Positions 27,638 to 36,728 of a stretch of DNA of 64,000 nt are shown here, piece after piece. The notes beneath the pieces were generated by a model, which had not been told where the DNA came from, searched no databases, and saw only the letters and a list, made by a program, of their open reading frames with translations. The DNA comes from Desulfobacterium sp. (GTDB taxonomy: Bacteria; Desulfobacterota; Desulfobacteria; Desulfobacterales; Desulfobacteraceae): the NCBI GenBank assembly GCA_016342325.1, contig JAEINR010000006.1, positions 62,001-126,000 on the forward strand, in the 5' to 3' direction. The translations under genes and the position numbers were made by a program. Every line of letters starts with the position of its first letter. Within the stretch, counting starts at the first letter, position 1.

Positions 27638-30475
27638 ATGATGTTTAATTCATTGAAATCACGCATAATACTCTCTATTACAGGGATTGTTGTATTCTCC
27701 CTTGCAATAACAATCTTTTTTTTCAAGCAACGGGCAGAATACGAATTGTCAGATGCCATTGAAGTCAATGCGCTTAACGCCGTGGAAGCGACAAAAAATT
27801 ATGTGGAATTGCAACATAAGAGTATCCTTTACCATAAATCGGTCATGCTTTCCCGTAGGAAGATAGAACTGAAAAACAACGCGACCATCGCATTCTCATT
27901 GATCAACAGCGCGTACCAGGAGTACAAAAATGGACAAATCAGTGAAGGGAGCGCAAAGCAACACGCAATGGATGATCTCAGGCGGGTGCGGTATGATGAC
28001 GGCATCGGATATTTCTGGATAAATGATACGGGTCGTCCCTATCCCAGGATGATCATGCATCCGACCATTCCGGAATTGGAAGGAAAAATCCTTGATGACC
28101 CGGGGTTCAACTGTGCTTTTGGCAGAAAAGAAAATTTATTCAAAGCATTTGTCGATGTCTGCCTTGCAAAAGAAGAGGGATATGTTGACTATCTTTGGCC
28201 CAAACCCATTCCCGGAGGACTTACGGAACAGCAACCCAAAAAATCTTATGTGAAACTCTTCAAGCCCTGGAATTGGATCATTGGGACCGGTGTCTATATC
28301 GATGACATTGAAAAAGATGTTCAGGATCGACTCGATGCCGTGATTGAAGATTTGAATAAAATAATTCTCAAACAGAGAATTGGTGAACACGGCTATTTCT
28401 TTATTTTCAATGAAGAGAATCATGTGCTTGTTCATCCCAATCGTGCGGGAATGGATGGGAATGAGTTTGTAAACCCCATAACAGGCAATGCCATCCTAAA
28501 TGAAATGAAAGAGGTCGTGCTCGGTTCCGACCCTTATCTTGAGTACCTGTGGGATAAACCCGGCTTTAAAGGGGAATATCGATTCTATAAAAAGGCCTAT
28601 GTGACCTACTACGAACCCCTGGGCTGGTACATCGGCAGCACTGTTTACAAAGAAGAATTTGAACAAAAAATATCAACATTTATTAATGCGATCCTTCTTT
28701 TTTCCGGTTCTGTTCTTGTGATAACCATGATTATCTCACTGCTTGTCGCAAGAAGCATCACAAAATCGCTAAATATGCTTGTTCTTTCCATACGTAAAAC
28801 AGGCAGAAATGGTATCCCCGTCGATACCATTCCCGAAACAGGAACCGTTGAGATGAAAGTGCTTAGTGCCACCATGAATAATATGATCGATTCTATCAGT
28901 AAATCCCGGAAGGCGTTAAAAAACCAGCGGGATTTTTCCCTGGGTATTATCAAAGGTGCGCCTTATCTTATCTGCGGGTTGACCCCTGATGGCATCATCA
29001 CCTTTATTAATCCTGCCGGGGAAGGGGCAACAGGGTATTGCAAAGAGGAACTCATTGGAAAAAACTGGTGGCAAGGATTCTGCTATGTTGAGGAACATGA
29101 ACAGGCTGAAAAGCTGTTCAAAGCGTTTGCCGGAAGTGACGTTGTTGATTATGAGATGCGGTTGAACTGCAAGAACGGTGAACAGAAAACCATTGTCTGG
29201 AATACCCTTATCAAGCGAGACGAGAATAGCGATATCCTGGAAATTATAGGGTTTGGCCATGACATCACGGCGCGCAAGCACGGGGAAGAGGAGCTTTATC
29301 TTTTGCGCAATTACTTGTCCAACATCATCGACTCCATGCCGTCTGTGCTGGTTGGGGTGGGCGCGGATGGCAAAGTGACCCAGTGGAACAAGACAGCGGT
29401 GGAAACCACGGGGATCAAAGCCTCGGCCGCCCAGGGCAAAAATCTGTATGATGTGTTTCCCCAAATGGCTTCGGAGATGGAAAAAATAGCCGAAAGTATC
29501 CGGGTCCGGGAAACAAAACAGGAACGGAAAAAGCCCCGCTTGACGGAAAAGGGCATCTGCTACGAGGATGTGACCATCTATCCCCTGGTCGCCGACGGTG
29601 TGGAAGGCGCAGTGATCCGCATCGATGATGTCACGGACAAGGTGAGGATGGAAGAGATGATGGTCCAGTCTGAAAAGATGCTTTCGGTGGGTGGTTTGGC
29701 CGCAGGTATGGCCCATGAGATAAACAATCCCCTGGCCGGTATGATGCAGACCGCCGATGTCATGGCAAGGCGCTTGGGAACGAGGGCGGATATGCCGGCC
29801 AACCTGAAAGCCGCCGAGGCTGCCGGCACCACAATGGAAGTCATCCAAAGCTTCATGGAGGCCCGGGGCATATTGCGCATGGTCACGACCATCATTGAAT
29901 CGGGCCGCAGGCTGGCGGCCATTGTGGAGAACATGCTCAGTTTTGCCAGAAAGAGCGATACCCAGGTTTACCCCCATGCCCTTGATGAACTCATGGACAA
30001 GACCCTGAAGCTTGCGGCCACCGACTATGACCTTACAAAACAATACGACTTCAAGCGGATCGAGATCCGGCGGGAGTATGAAGAAAATCTTCCCCCTGTG
30101 CCCTGCGAGGGGGCCAAGATCCAGCAAGTTCTGCTCAACATCCTCAGAAACGGTGCCCAGGCCATGGAGGCGGCGGAAATAAGGACCCCGCTGTTTATTC
30201 TCCGTATCCGGTTTGAAAAAGAGAGAAAAATGGTCTGCATGGAGGTAGAGGATAATGGCCCCGGCATGATGGAGGAGACCCGGAAACGGGTGTTTGAGCC
30301 GTTCTATACCACCAAACCCGTTGGGGTTGGCACCGGTCTTGGCCTGAGTGTCTCCTATTTTATCATCACGGAAAATCACTGTGGAGAGATGACTGTGGAA
30401 TCCCGGCCGGGATCCGGCGCAAAATTCATCATCCGCCTTCCTCTGAAAATCAGGAAACCAGGTCCTGTGTGTTGA
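27638..30475 (+). CDS. Double-Cache, double-PAS sensor histidine kinase (orphan)
   Basis: 945 residues. TM1 (about 10-29), a periplasmic dCache_2-type sensor of two similar units (about 50-225 and 240-345; GYFWINDTGRPYPRMIMHPTIPELEGK and GYFFIFNEENHVLVHPNRAGMDGNEF), TM2 (about 353-373), HAMP, PAS1 (about 430-545), PAS2 (about 560-670), a HisKA H-box AAGMAHEINNPLAGMMQTADV (near 690) and HATPase (about 810-940, EDNGPGMMEETRKRVFEPFYTTKPVGVGTGLGLSVS). No response regulator adjoins it. It likely senses a small carboxylate or similar ligand. Because a terminator follows, linkage to the nitrogenase-like genes 200 bases downstream is uncertain. Confidence 0.92.
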   Translation: MMFNSLKSRIILSITGIVVFSLAITIFFFKQRAEYELSDAIEVNALNAVEATKNYVELQHKSILYHKSVMLSRRKIELKNNATIAFSLINSAYQEYKNGQISEGSAKQHAMDDLRRVRYDDGIGYFWINDTGRPYPRMIMHPTIPELEGKILDDPGFNCAFGRKENLFKAFVDVCLAKEEGYVDYLWPKPIPGGLTEQQPKKSYVKLFKPWNWIIGTGVYIDDIEKDVQDRLDAVIEDLNKIILKQRIGEHGYFFIFNEENHVLVHPNRAGMDGNEFVNPITGNAILNEMKEVVLGSDPYLEYLWDKPGFKGEYRFYKKAYVTYYEPLGWYIGSTVYKEEFEQKISTFINAILLFSGSVLVITMIISLLVARSITKSLNMLVLSIRKTGRNGIPVDTIPETGTVEMKVLSATMNNMIDSISKSRKALKNQRDFSLGIIKGAPYLICGLTPDGIITFINPAGEGATGYCKEELIGKNWWQGFCYVEEHEQAEKLFKAFAGSDVVDYEMRLNCKNGEQKTIVWNTLIKRDENSDILEIIGFGHDITARKHGEEELYLLRNYLSNIIDSMPSVLVGVGADGKVTQWNKTAVETTGIKASAAQGKNLYDVFPQMASEMEKIAESIRVRETKQERKKPRLTEKGICYEDVTIYPLVADGVEGAVIRIDDVTDKVRMEEMMVQSEKMLSVGGLAAGMAHEINNPLAGMMQTADVMARRLGTRADMPANLKAAEAAGTTMEVIQSFMEARGILRMVTTIIESGRRLAAIVENMLSFARKSDTQVYPHALDELMDKTLKLAATDYDLTKQYDFKRIEIRREYEENLPPVPCEGAKIQQVLLNILRNGAQAMEAAEIRTPLFILRIRFEKERKMVCMEVEDNGPGMMEETRKRVFEPFYTTKPVGVGTGLGLSVSYFIITENHCGEMTVESRPGSGAKFIIRLPLKIRKPGPVC

Positions 30476-30610
30476 TCCCTTGACTCCGGTCATGGTTTGG
30501 GATACTCAAATAATCTGATCGGGAATCGATATTTATTCATCGGATGGAGATCCGGGTTCTTAATGGAAGTGGAGAGGTGAAGAAGGATAGGCAAATCGGA
30601 AGTTCTTACA

Positions 30611-30634
30611 CGGCAGGATTCTCCTGCTTTTTTT
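30611..30634 (+). terminator. Candidate Rho-independent terminator after the double-Cache kinase
   Basis: Six-base-pair stem gcagga/tcctgc with a three-base loop, followed by seven T. Short but well formed; it separates the kinase gene from the nitrogenase-like genes that start 38 bases later. Confidence 0.65.
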
Positions 30635-30672
30635 ATGATAATGGGGTCTGGAAGCGGGTATACTAAGGATCT

Positions 30673-32856
30673 ATGAAAATCGCAATCTACGGCAAGGGCG
30701 GCATCGGCAAGTCAACCATTTCGGCAAATCTCGCAGCCGCCCTCTCCCTGTCAGGGAAACGGGTGCTTCAGATCGGCTGCGATCCCAAGCACGATTCAAC
30801 ACGGCTCTTACTTGGTGGCAGGAAAATCACCACCGCCCTTGACTACATGAAAGAGGTGCCGGTTGCCCGCCAGCGCCTGGACGGGGTGCTTCACCAGGGG
30901 TTCAACAACATTGTGTGCGCCGAAGCCGGCGGTCCCGAGCCCGGGGTCGGGTGTGCGGGCAGGGGAATCCTGAGCACCTTTGCCCTGTTTGAGCGCCTGG
31001 GCCTTGACATGGAACGGTTTGACGTGATCATCTACGATGTCCTGGGGGATGTGGTGTGCGGTGGGTTTGCTGTTCCCTTGCGAAAGGGGTTTGCCGACCG
31101 GGTCTATGTGGTCACCTCCGAGGAGTTCATGTCCATCTATGCCGCCAACAATATCCTCAAGGGCGTCAAGAATTACGATGGAGAAGAGCACCGCCTGGCT
31201 GGGCTGGTTCTCAACAGCAGGGGAGACTCCGAAGACCGGACGCCGGTTGAGCGATTTGCTGAAAAGGTCGCCCTGCCCGTGGTCAGGACCGTGCCCAGGA
31301 GCGACCGCTTTCGCCAGGCCGAAATCATGGAAAAAACTGTTGTGGAGGCGTTCCCGGATTCCCCCGAGGCCCGGGTGTTCCACGGATTTGCCCGGAGCGT
31401 CATGGAGAACACCACCTTCTATCCTGCCTTTTCCCTTGACGAGGACTTTCTTGAACAGACGATCTTCATGGGCAGGGAGCCGGACCCGGCAATTGAAATA
31501 CCGGCCCGGGAGGCGCCTGAAACGCCTGTTGAGACCGTGGCCGATCTTGCAACTGGTGCAACGCCCGTGTTTTTGTCAAAGAGCATGATGACCCGGGAAC
31601 CCCTCCACGGTTGTGCCTTTGCCGGCGCCCTTGCCACGACCACCCAGGTGGTGGATGCCATCACCGTTGCCCACGGTCCCAGGAGCTGCACCCACATTGC
31701 TTTCCAGGCCATCTTTTCGGCCGGGCTCAGGCTCCATACCCAGAAGCAGATGCTGGTGCCAAACCAGCTGGCACCGGCCGTGATCTCCTCGGACATGGAT
31801 GAGAACACGGTGATTTATGGTGGCAACGACACCCTTGCCCGGACCCTTGAAACCGCGGTGGAAAAAAAGCCCGGGGCCCTGTTCCTTTTGACCACCTGTC
31901 CTGCAGGGGTGATCGGGGATGATCCCGATGCTGCGGTCCGGGAGATCCGGGCGCGCTACCCGGATCTGCCTGTCATTCCCATCACCACGGATGGAAATCT
32001 CAGGGGGGACTACATGCAGGGGGTGCTCAACGCCTCCATGGAAGGGGCCGCAGCACTCATGGATCCAACGGTCCAAGCCCGGCCGGACCGGGTGAACGTC
32101 ATTGCTGAGAAAAACATCGCCTATAATGCGGAAGACAATTTCAATACCATCACCGACATCCTCGGGCAGATGGATATCCGGATCAACTGCCGGTTCGTGA
32201 GAAACACTCGGGTCAAGGACCTCAAGGCGTTCCTCAGGGGCGGGTTGAACCTGCCCGCCTATACCGACTACTTCGGTCGTATCATGGCCGATTTCCTGAA
32301 GGAGCGCTTTGACAGCCCCACGGCGAGCCTCCCGTTTCCCGTGGGATTCACCGAGAGCAAGCTCTGGATACGGGAGATAGCAGCCTTTTTCAACAAAGAG
32401 GAAAAAGGCGAAGCCATCATCGAAATCTTTCAGGCCCGGTATGAAACCCTGATCGCAACCCACCGAAACGCCCTCAAGGACAAGCGCCTCATGATCATCA
32501 CCTATGTTCACAATGTGGACTGGATTGTTGAGGCCGCCTTTGACCTTGGCATGGTCGTCTCCAAGGTGTGCATCTTGAACTACTCCCAGGACAACAGGTT
32601 CACCACCCGCTATCCGGGTCGGTTCCAGGTGGAGACAGATTACCCGCCCCACCAACGGGACACGGACCTCAAACGGTTGAGGCCGGATATCCTGGTGGGT
32701 AACTATACGCCCAAGACCCTTCCCTTTCCCGTCCATGTGGACACCATTCCCATGTGCCCGGATGTGGGGTTCTACGGCGGGATCGCCTTTGCACGGCGCT
32801 GGGCAAGCCTGGTCAAATCACCGGTAAACGAAGGATGGAAAAACGATGGAATTTGA
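30673..32856 (+). CDS. Nitrogenase-like fusion: NifH/BchL-type Fe protein joined to a NifD-type subunit
   Basis: 727 residues. Residues 1-265 form a complete Fe protein: P-loop GKGGIGKST, cluster ligands Cys94 (GVGCAGRG) and Cys129 (DVVCGG). After a Pro/Glu-rich linker (about 268-298), residues 300-715 form a component-1 alpha-like subunit with three P-cluster-type cysteines: Cys314 (HGCAFAGA), Cys339 (HGPRSC) and Cys409 ([11 protein letters not shown]). Near residues 545-560, where NifD has the FeMo-cofactor Cys, the sequence is [11 protein letters not shown] without Cys; the region of the cofactor His reads [11 protein letters not shown] (Cys695). This points to a nitrogenase-superfamily reductase without FeMo-co, related to the group IV/DPOR/CfbCD kind. 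Its natural substrate is unknown. The next gene overlaps by 11 bases. Confidence 0.88.
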   Translation: MKIAIYGKGGIGKSTISANLAAALSLSGKRVLQIGCDPKHDSTRLLLGGRKITTALDYMKEVPVARQRLDGVLHQGFNNIVCAEAGGPEPGVGCAGRGILSTFALFERLGLDMERFDVIIYDVLGDVVCGGFAVPLRKGFADRVYVVTSEEFMSIYAANNILKGVKNYDGEEHRLAGLVLNSRGDSEDRTPVERFAEKVALPVVRTVPRSDRFRQAEIMEKTVVEAFPDSPEARVFHGFARSVMENTTFYPAFSLDEDFLEQTIFMGREPDPAIEIPAREAPETPVETVADLATGATPVFLSKSMMTREPLHGCAFAGALATTTQVVDAITVAHGPRSCTHIAFQAIFSAGLRLHTQKQMLVPNQLAPAVISSDMDENTVIYGGNDTLARTLETAVEKKPGALFLLTTCPAGVIGDDPDAAVREIRARYPDLPVIPITTDGNLRGDYMQGVLNASMEGAAALMDPTVQARPDRVNVIAEKNIAYNAEDNFNTITDILGQMDIRINCRFVRNTRVKDLKAFLRGGLNLPAYTDYFGRIMADFLKERFDSPTASLPFPVGFTESKLWIREIAAFFNKEEKGEAIIEIFQARYETLIATHRNALKDKRLMIITYVHNVDWIVEAAFDLGMVVSKVCILNYSQDNRFTTRYPGRFQVETDYPPHQRDTDLKRLRPDILVGNYTPKTLPFPVHVDTIPMCPDVGFYGGIAFARRWASLVKSPVNEGWKNDGI

Positions 32857-34138
32857 TTGCCAACCCATACCCCCGGACAGTTTTACCGGTGCCATCATGG
32901 CGGTGGAGGGAATCACGGATGCTGCCGTACTCCTCAACGGCCCCACCGGATGTAAGTTCTATCACGGATCGATCTCGGAGAGTCTCCTGTCCAGGGCAGC
33001 GTATCTTGATCCCCTTTATTACTCCGAAGAGTTTTACTTTGGCCAGCCACGGGTGCCGGCCACCTACCTGGACGATTATGACTATGTGTTCGGCGCCACC
33101 CAAAAGCTTGAAAAAATTCTTCCCGTGGTCGCAGAAAAAGGTCATTCTCTCATCGTCATCGTCAACTCTCCGGGGGCCGCCCTGATCGGCGACGACCTGG
33201 AACGGTTCATCAAGAACGCCTGTTTGCCGGTACCCTGCCTTGCCATCGAAAACACGGGGTTTTCAGATGCCTTTGCCACGGGGTTCCAGGACGCTGTCAT
33301 CCAAGTCATCAAGCAGGTCGATCCAACCCCGGGTACATCCCCAACCCCCCGGGTCAACTTGATGGGCCTCTCCATTTTTCACCACCACTGGCAGGGAAAC
33401 CTCAACGAACTGACCCTCCTCCTCAACGCCTGTGGTATCGAGGTAAACACCGTGCTTTGTGCCGGAACCACCATGGCCCGGATGGAGAACCTTGCAACGG
33501 CCGGGTGCAATCTTGTGATTCACCAGGAGTATGCGGATAAACTGGCCCTTTTTTTAAAGGAGCGGTTCCATCTTCCCACCCTGGTGCCCTCGGTGGGGGC
33601 TCCCATGGGGTTTGAGGCCACCGAAGCCTGGATTACAGAAGTTTGTGAAAACTTTGATCTCGATCCTGCACCTGGAATGGCCATCATCAAAAAAGCACGG
33701 AATCGCAGCCATGAAGTCCTCAACCGGTTCAACTCCCTGACCGGCCTGCCAAAGGGGGCGACCTTTGCCCTGGTAGCGGACGCCTCTATTGCGCTTCCCC
33801 TGGTGACCTGGCTTTATACTTATCTTGGCATGGTGCCCGTTGCAGTAAAATTTGTCGAAACCGTGGATTGTTTTGCCGATGCGTTAACCGCGTTTCTCCA
33901 CAGGATCGACTGCGCAGATGCCCTGAATGCCGATATTGTTGCTGCCACGCCCGATATTGTCCTGGGAAGCCAGGCCGATATATCCCGCCAGCGCCTGGCG
34001 GGATACCCCTTTGCCGGTATCGATATCTCCCTTCCCGCCGCAAGTCATATCCATGTGGTTGAAAAGAGCTTCATGGGGGCCCAGGGGACCCTTTACCTTA
34101 TCGAAAAGATCATCAACGGACTGTTCCGGAAAATGTGA
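32846..34138 (+). CDS. NifK/NifD-like component-1 partner of the fusion protein
   Basis: 430 residues, oxidoreductase/nitrogenase component 1 fold. Two N-terminal cluster-type cysteines are present (Cys5 in FDCQPI; Cys36 in [11 protein letters not shown]), but the third position, TTC in most relatives, is [12 protein letters not shown] (Ser108, no Cys). With the three Cys of the fusion, the dimer interface could bind a [4Fe-4S]-type or unusual P-cluster with mixed ligands, as DPOR does with an Asp. Other family features include [19 protein letters not shown] and the C-terminal [10 protein letters not shown]. It overlaps the fusion gene by 11 bases and has a gaaggatggaaaaacg site, so equal expression as a complex is expected. 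No nifB, nifE or nifN is nearby. Confidence 0.85.
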   Translation: MEFDCQPIPPDSFTGAIMAVEGITDAAVLLNGPTGCKFYHGSISESLLSRAAYLDPLYYSEEFYFGQPRVPATYLDDYDYVFGATQKLEKILPVVAEKGHSLIVIVNSPGAALIGDDLERFIKNACLPVPCLAIENTGFSDAFATGFQDAVIQVIKQVDPTPGTSPTPRVNLMGLSIFHHHWQGNLNELTLLLNACGIEVNTVLCAGTTMARMENLATAGCNLVIHQEYADKLALFLKERFHLPTLVPSVGAPMGFEATEAWITEVCENFDLDPAPGMAIIKKARNRSHEVLNRFNSLTGLPKGATFALVADASIALPLVTWLYTYLGMVPVAVKFVETVDCFADALTAFLHRIDCADALNADIVAATPDIVLGSQADISRQRLAGYPFAGIDISLPAASHIHVVEKSFMGAQGTLYLIEKIINGLFRKM

Positions 34139-34507
34139 TCAACGAAAATCCTACCGGATACATTGACAGAAAATAATAAGTATAATATCCTAAGACATTA
34201 TAACTAAACGATAAAAGAAGATTTCGTTCCGGAAATCATCCTCAACAAGAACGATTCCTGCCTGGCTTTTGCATCTAATCTAAGAAAGACGTTTCCAAAA
34301 CCTGCTTCGTTAATCTGCCTTTTACCGATAATTAAATGGTCTCGAATATTCCTTGGTGTGTGCCTTTTATCTGGGGCAGGGGGCCTGTTTGTTACGACTA
34401 TAGTGCTGGTCAAATGACGTGATACCAACCCACCATTATTAATAAGTAGCGGTATCAATTGATCTGACCAGAGCGATAAAAGGGTGAATGAAGTAAAGGA
34501 GGATATC
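34139..34507. other. AT-rich spacer between the nitrogenase-like pair and the ABC operon
   Basis: 370 bases. TTGACA at 34163 and TATAAT at 34181 look tempting but are only 12 bases apart; TATCCT at 34186 gives 17. Minus-strand sequence at 34204-34400 could encode an unrecognised ~60-residue peptide ending LLRMISGTKSSFIV, possibly a gene remnant. No terminator is evident after the NifK-like gene, so readthrough into the ABC operon is possible. Confidence 0.35.
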
Positions 34508-35716
34508 ATGAAAAAACTTATTTTATTGTTTGTCTGCTGTCTCATGGCATGGGGTGTAACGGTACCCGCCAACGCCAAAGGGATCATCAAAATTGGAGGG
34601 GTCGGTCCCCTTTCCGCTCCCGGATCATTTGAGAGCGGAAAAGAGATGAAAATGGCCATGGAGCAGGCCATCGAGGAGATCAATGCTGCAGGTGGCGTCT
34701 TGGGAAAAGAGGTCGCACTGGTCTTTGAAGATACCCAGGGGCTGCCCGAAAAAGGCACGGCCGCCATGGAACGGCTGGTGCTGAAACACAAAGCCGTTGC
34801 CGTGGTGGGGGAGTTTCACAGTTCTGTTGCCAAAGCTGAGATAGAAGTGGCAAACAGGCTTAAGGTCCCCTTGATCATTGCTGAAGCCTGGGCTGATGTG
34901 ATCACCGCCAAACAATACAAATATGTATTCAGGATCGCCCCGGCCAACTCTCTATTTTACCGTAAAATTGCCAATTGGATTCACGCGGCCGGTTTTAAAA
35001 ACGTTGTGATGATCACGGAAAATTCCGACTATGGCATCGGTGTTGAAAGGGTGATCCGGGAGCAGTTGAAAAACGCCGGTATCAAAATGACTTCCATTAC
35101 TGCCGAAAGAACGATCCAGGATTTTACGCCCCAGCTCCTGCGATTCAAGCTGGCCACGCCGCGGCCGGACCTGCTCTTTGGGATTTTCACCGGCGCCGGA
35201 GAATTGCTCATGGTCAAGCAGGCCCATGAAATCGGGTTTGCCCCGACAAAGGAAACAGCCCTGTTTGCCGTGGGCACCGATGCCCTGCATAAGGAATTCT
35301 GGGAAATCACCGGTCAAAGCGGTCAATACGTCCTGACAAAGACAGGGTATTATCCCGGAATTAAATTTACCGAAAAGACCGATCCCTTTATCAAGCGCTT
35401 TAAAGAGAAATATAACCGGGAACCCACATTTGCCGCCATGGAAGCCTACGAGGCGGTGTATCTGGTGGCCCATGCCCTTAAACGAGCCGGATCCACCGAC
35501 CCTGATGCCCTGGTTGCAGCCTTGGAAAAAACCCGATTCACCGGTCTTCGCGGTGTGATCCGCTTTTCCCTGGACAGGGAACCGGCGTATATGTATCACC
35601 AGTGGCCGGGGACGCCAGCCTTTGTCATTCAGTATACCCAGGTCAATCAACCGTATACGGATGCACTGCTTCTCTGGCCCAAAGCCCACAGCAATGGCCA
35701 GTTGATGAAACCGTAA
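34508..35716 (+). CDS. LivK-like periplasmic binding protein of a branched-chain-amino-acid-type ABC importer
   Basis: 402 residues from the ATG at 34508 (strong site aaaggaggatatc). Signal peptide about 1-23 (VTVPANA-KG). Type I periplasmic-binding fold: IKIGGVGPLSAPGSFESGKEMKMAMEQAIEEINAAGGVLGKEVALVFEDTQG, AVVGEFHSSVA and AEAWADVITAKQYKYVFRI. Such proteins bind amino acids, amides, urea or aromatic acids; the ligand cannot be told. It heads the livKHMGF-type operon directly downstream of the nitrogenase-like genes. Its TAA stop falls in a degenerate copy of the dispersed repeat. Confidence 0.93.
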   Translation: MKKLILLFVCCLMAWGVTVPANAKGIIKIGGVGPLSAPGSFESGKEMKMAMEQAIEEINAAGGVLGKEVALVFEDTQGLPEKGTAAMERLVLKHKAVAVVGEFHSSVAKAEIEVANRLKVPLIIAEAWADVITAKQYKYVFRIAPANSLFYRKIANWIHAAGFKNVVMITENSDYGIGVERVIREQLKNAGIKMTSITAERTIQDFTPQLLRFKLATPRPDLLFGIFTGAGELLMVKQAHEIGFAPTKETALFAVGTDALHKEFWEITGQSGQYVLTKTGYYPGIKFTEKTDPFIKRFKEKYNREPTFAAMEAYEAVYLVAHALKRAGSTDPDALVAALEKTRFTGLRGVIRFSLDREPAYMYHQWPGTPAFVIQYTQVNQPYTDALLLWPKAHSNGQLMKP

Positions 35717-35792
35717 CCCGGACAAGCCGGCACCCAAAAAAGCTGATTTTTTGCAACCATAACGCGAAAATAAGCGTTAAGAAGCGAACAGG
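35712..35792 (-). repeat. Dispersed intergenic repeat, degenerate copy F
   Basis: Reverse orientation, running cgTAACCCGGACAAGCCGG ... aaaaaagctgattt ... AACGCGAAAATAAG ... TTAAGAAGCGAA. The small end hairpin is CCGG-CTTGT-CCGG on the minus strand, where other copies have CTGG-CTTGT-CCAG, a compensated pair change. It begins at the stop codon of the binding-protein gene and separates it from the permease gene. Confidence 0.55.
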
Positions 35793-35818
35793 AAACAGCC
35801 CGGAGCAGGGAGGGGGTA

Positions 35819-36721
35819 ATGACTGAATATCTTCTACTTCAAGCATTGAACGGCCTTATCATCGGTCTTATTTATGCGTTAATGGCCCTGGGCCTGACCC
35901 TGATTTTTTCAGTACTCAAGATCGTGAACTTTGCCCACGGCGAACTCTACATGCTGGGGGCGTATTTTTCCTATTATCTGGCCAAACTGTTTGGGTTCCC
36001 CCCTGTCCTGGCGGTGTTGTCGTCAATGATCATTGTGTTCTTTATAGGGGTTGTCATTGAGGTGTTATTCCTTCGTCCGGTATATACGGGGGCGGTTGAG
36101 CGAAAAGACGAATACGCCATACTGATCACCTTTGGGTTGTCCATTTTTTTGCAAAACCTTGCCCTGTTTGTATTTGGTCCCTGGACCCGGCGGTCCCCCT
36201 CCTTCATGTCCGGAACAACATCCGTCTATTCCCTCAGCATCAGTAATGACCGTCTTTTTGTATCTGCCCTGGCCGTTGTTTTTATGATTGCAACCCTGGT
36301 CATCATCGGCAGGACCTTTATGGGAAAGGGGTTGCGGGCCGTGAGCCAGGACAGGGAGGCTGCCGCCATTGCGGGTATAAATCCCTTTAAGATGAACCTC
36401 CTGGCCTTTGGTGCCGGTTCGGCGCTTGCGGCTGCGGGGGGGGCCCTTATCGGGCCGATTTTCCTGATATTTCCGACCATGGGCGCAATGCCGGTGATAA
36501 AATCCTTTGTGATCATTGTGCTGGGGGGGATGGGGTCCATCAAAGGGTGTATTATTGCAAGTCTTATCCTGGGGGAGGCGGAGAGCCTTGGGTCTGTTTT
36601 GTTTCCGGATTTGACCCGGGGGCTGGCCTATAAAAATGCCATCGGGCTTTTGTTTCTGGTGGTTGTGCTCCTCGTGAAACCCACCGGTCTGTTTGGTGAA
36701 AAACATGTGAGGATGAAGTGA
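35819..36721 (+). CDS. LivH-like ABC permease
   Basis: 300 residues, about eight TM helices. LivH hallmarks are present: ALNGLIIGLIYALMALGLTLIFSVLKIVNFAHGELYMLGAY at the N-terminus, MGKGLRAVSQDREAAAIAGINPFKMNLLAFGAGSALAAAGG (the ATPase-coupling EAA-like loop), and VLGGMGSIKGCIIASLILGEAE. It forms half of the membrane channel with the LivM-like protein. The gene follows a gggaggggg site and overlaps none of its neighbours; 7 bases separate it from the livM-like start. Confidence 0.94.
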   Translation: MTEYLLLQALNGLIIGLIYALMALGLTLIFSVLKIVNFAHGELYMLGAYFSYYLAKLFGFPPVLAVLSSMIIVFFIGVVIEVLFLRPVYTGAVERKDEYAILITFGLSIFLQNLALFVFGPWTRRSPSFMSGTTSVYSLSISNDRLFVSALAVVFMIATLVIIGRTFMGKGLRAVSQDREAAAIAGINPFKMNLLAFGAGSALAAAGGALIGPIFLIFPTMGAMPVIKSFVIIVLGGMGSIKGCIIASLILGEAESLGSVLFPDLTRGLAYKNAIGLLFLVVVLLVKPTGLFGEKHVRMK

Positions 36722-36728
36722 ATCCATT

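Noticed and set aside
28916-30493. Long antisense open frame opposite the double-Cache kinase, and similar frames opposite other large genes
   Set aside because: These are shadows of strongly coding, GC-biased genes with no ribosome sites or recognisable domains.
30673-34138. Calling this pair a nitrogen-fixation nitrogenase
   Set aside because: The FeMo-co Cys and His positions are replaced, one P-cluster Cys is Ser, and nifB/E/N are absent, so N2 reduction is not supported.
34163-34186. TTGACA/TATAAT promoter before the LivK-like gene
   Set aside because: The two hexamers are only 12 bases apart; the 17-base alternative has a poor -10. Not reported as a promoter.
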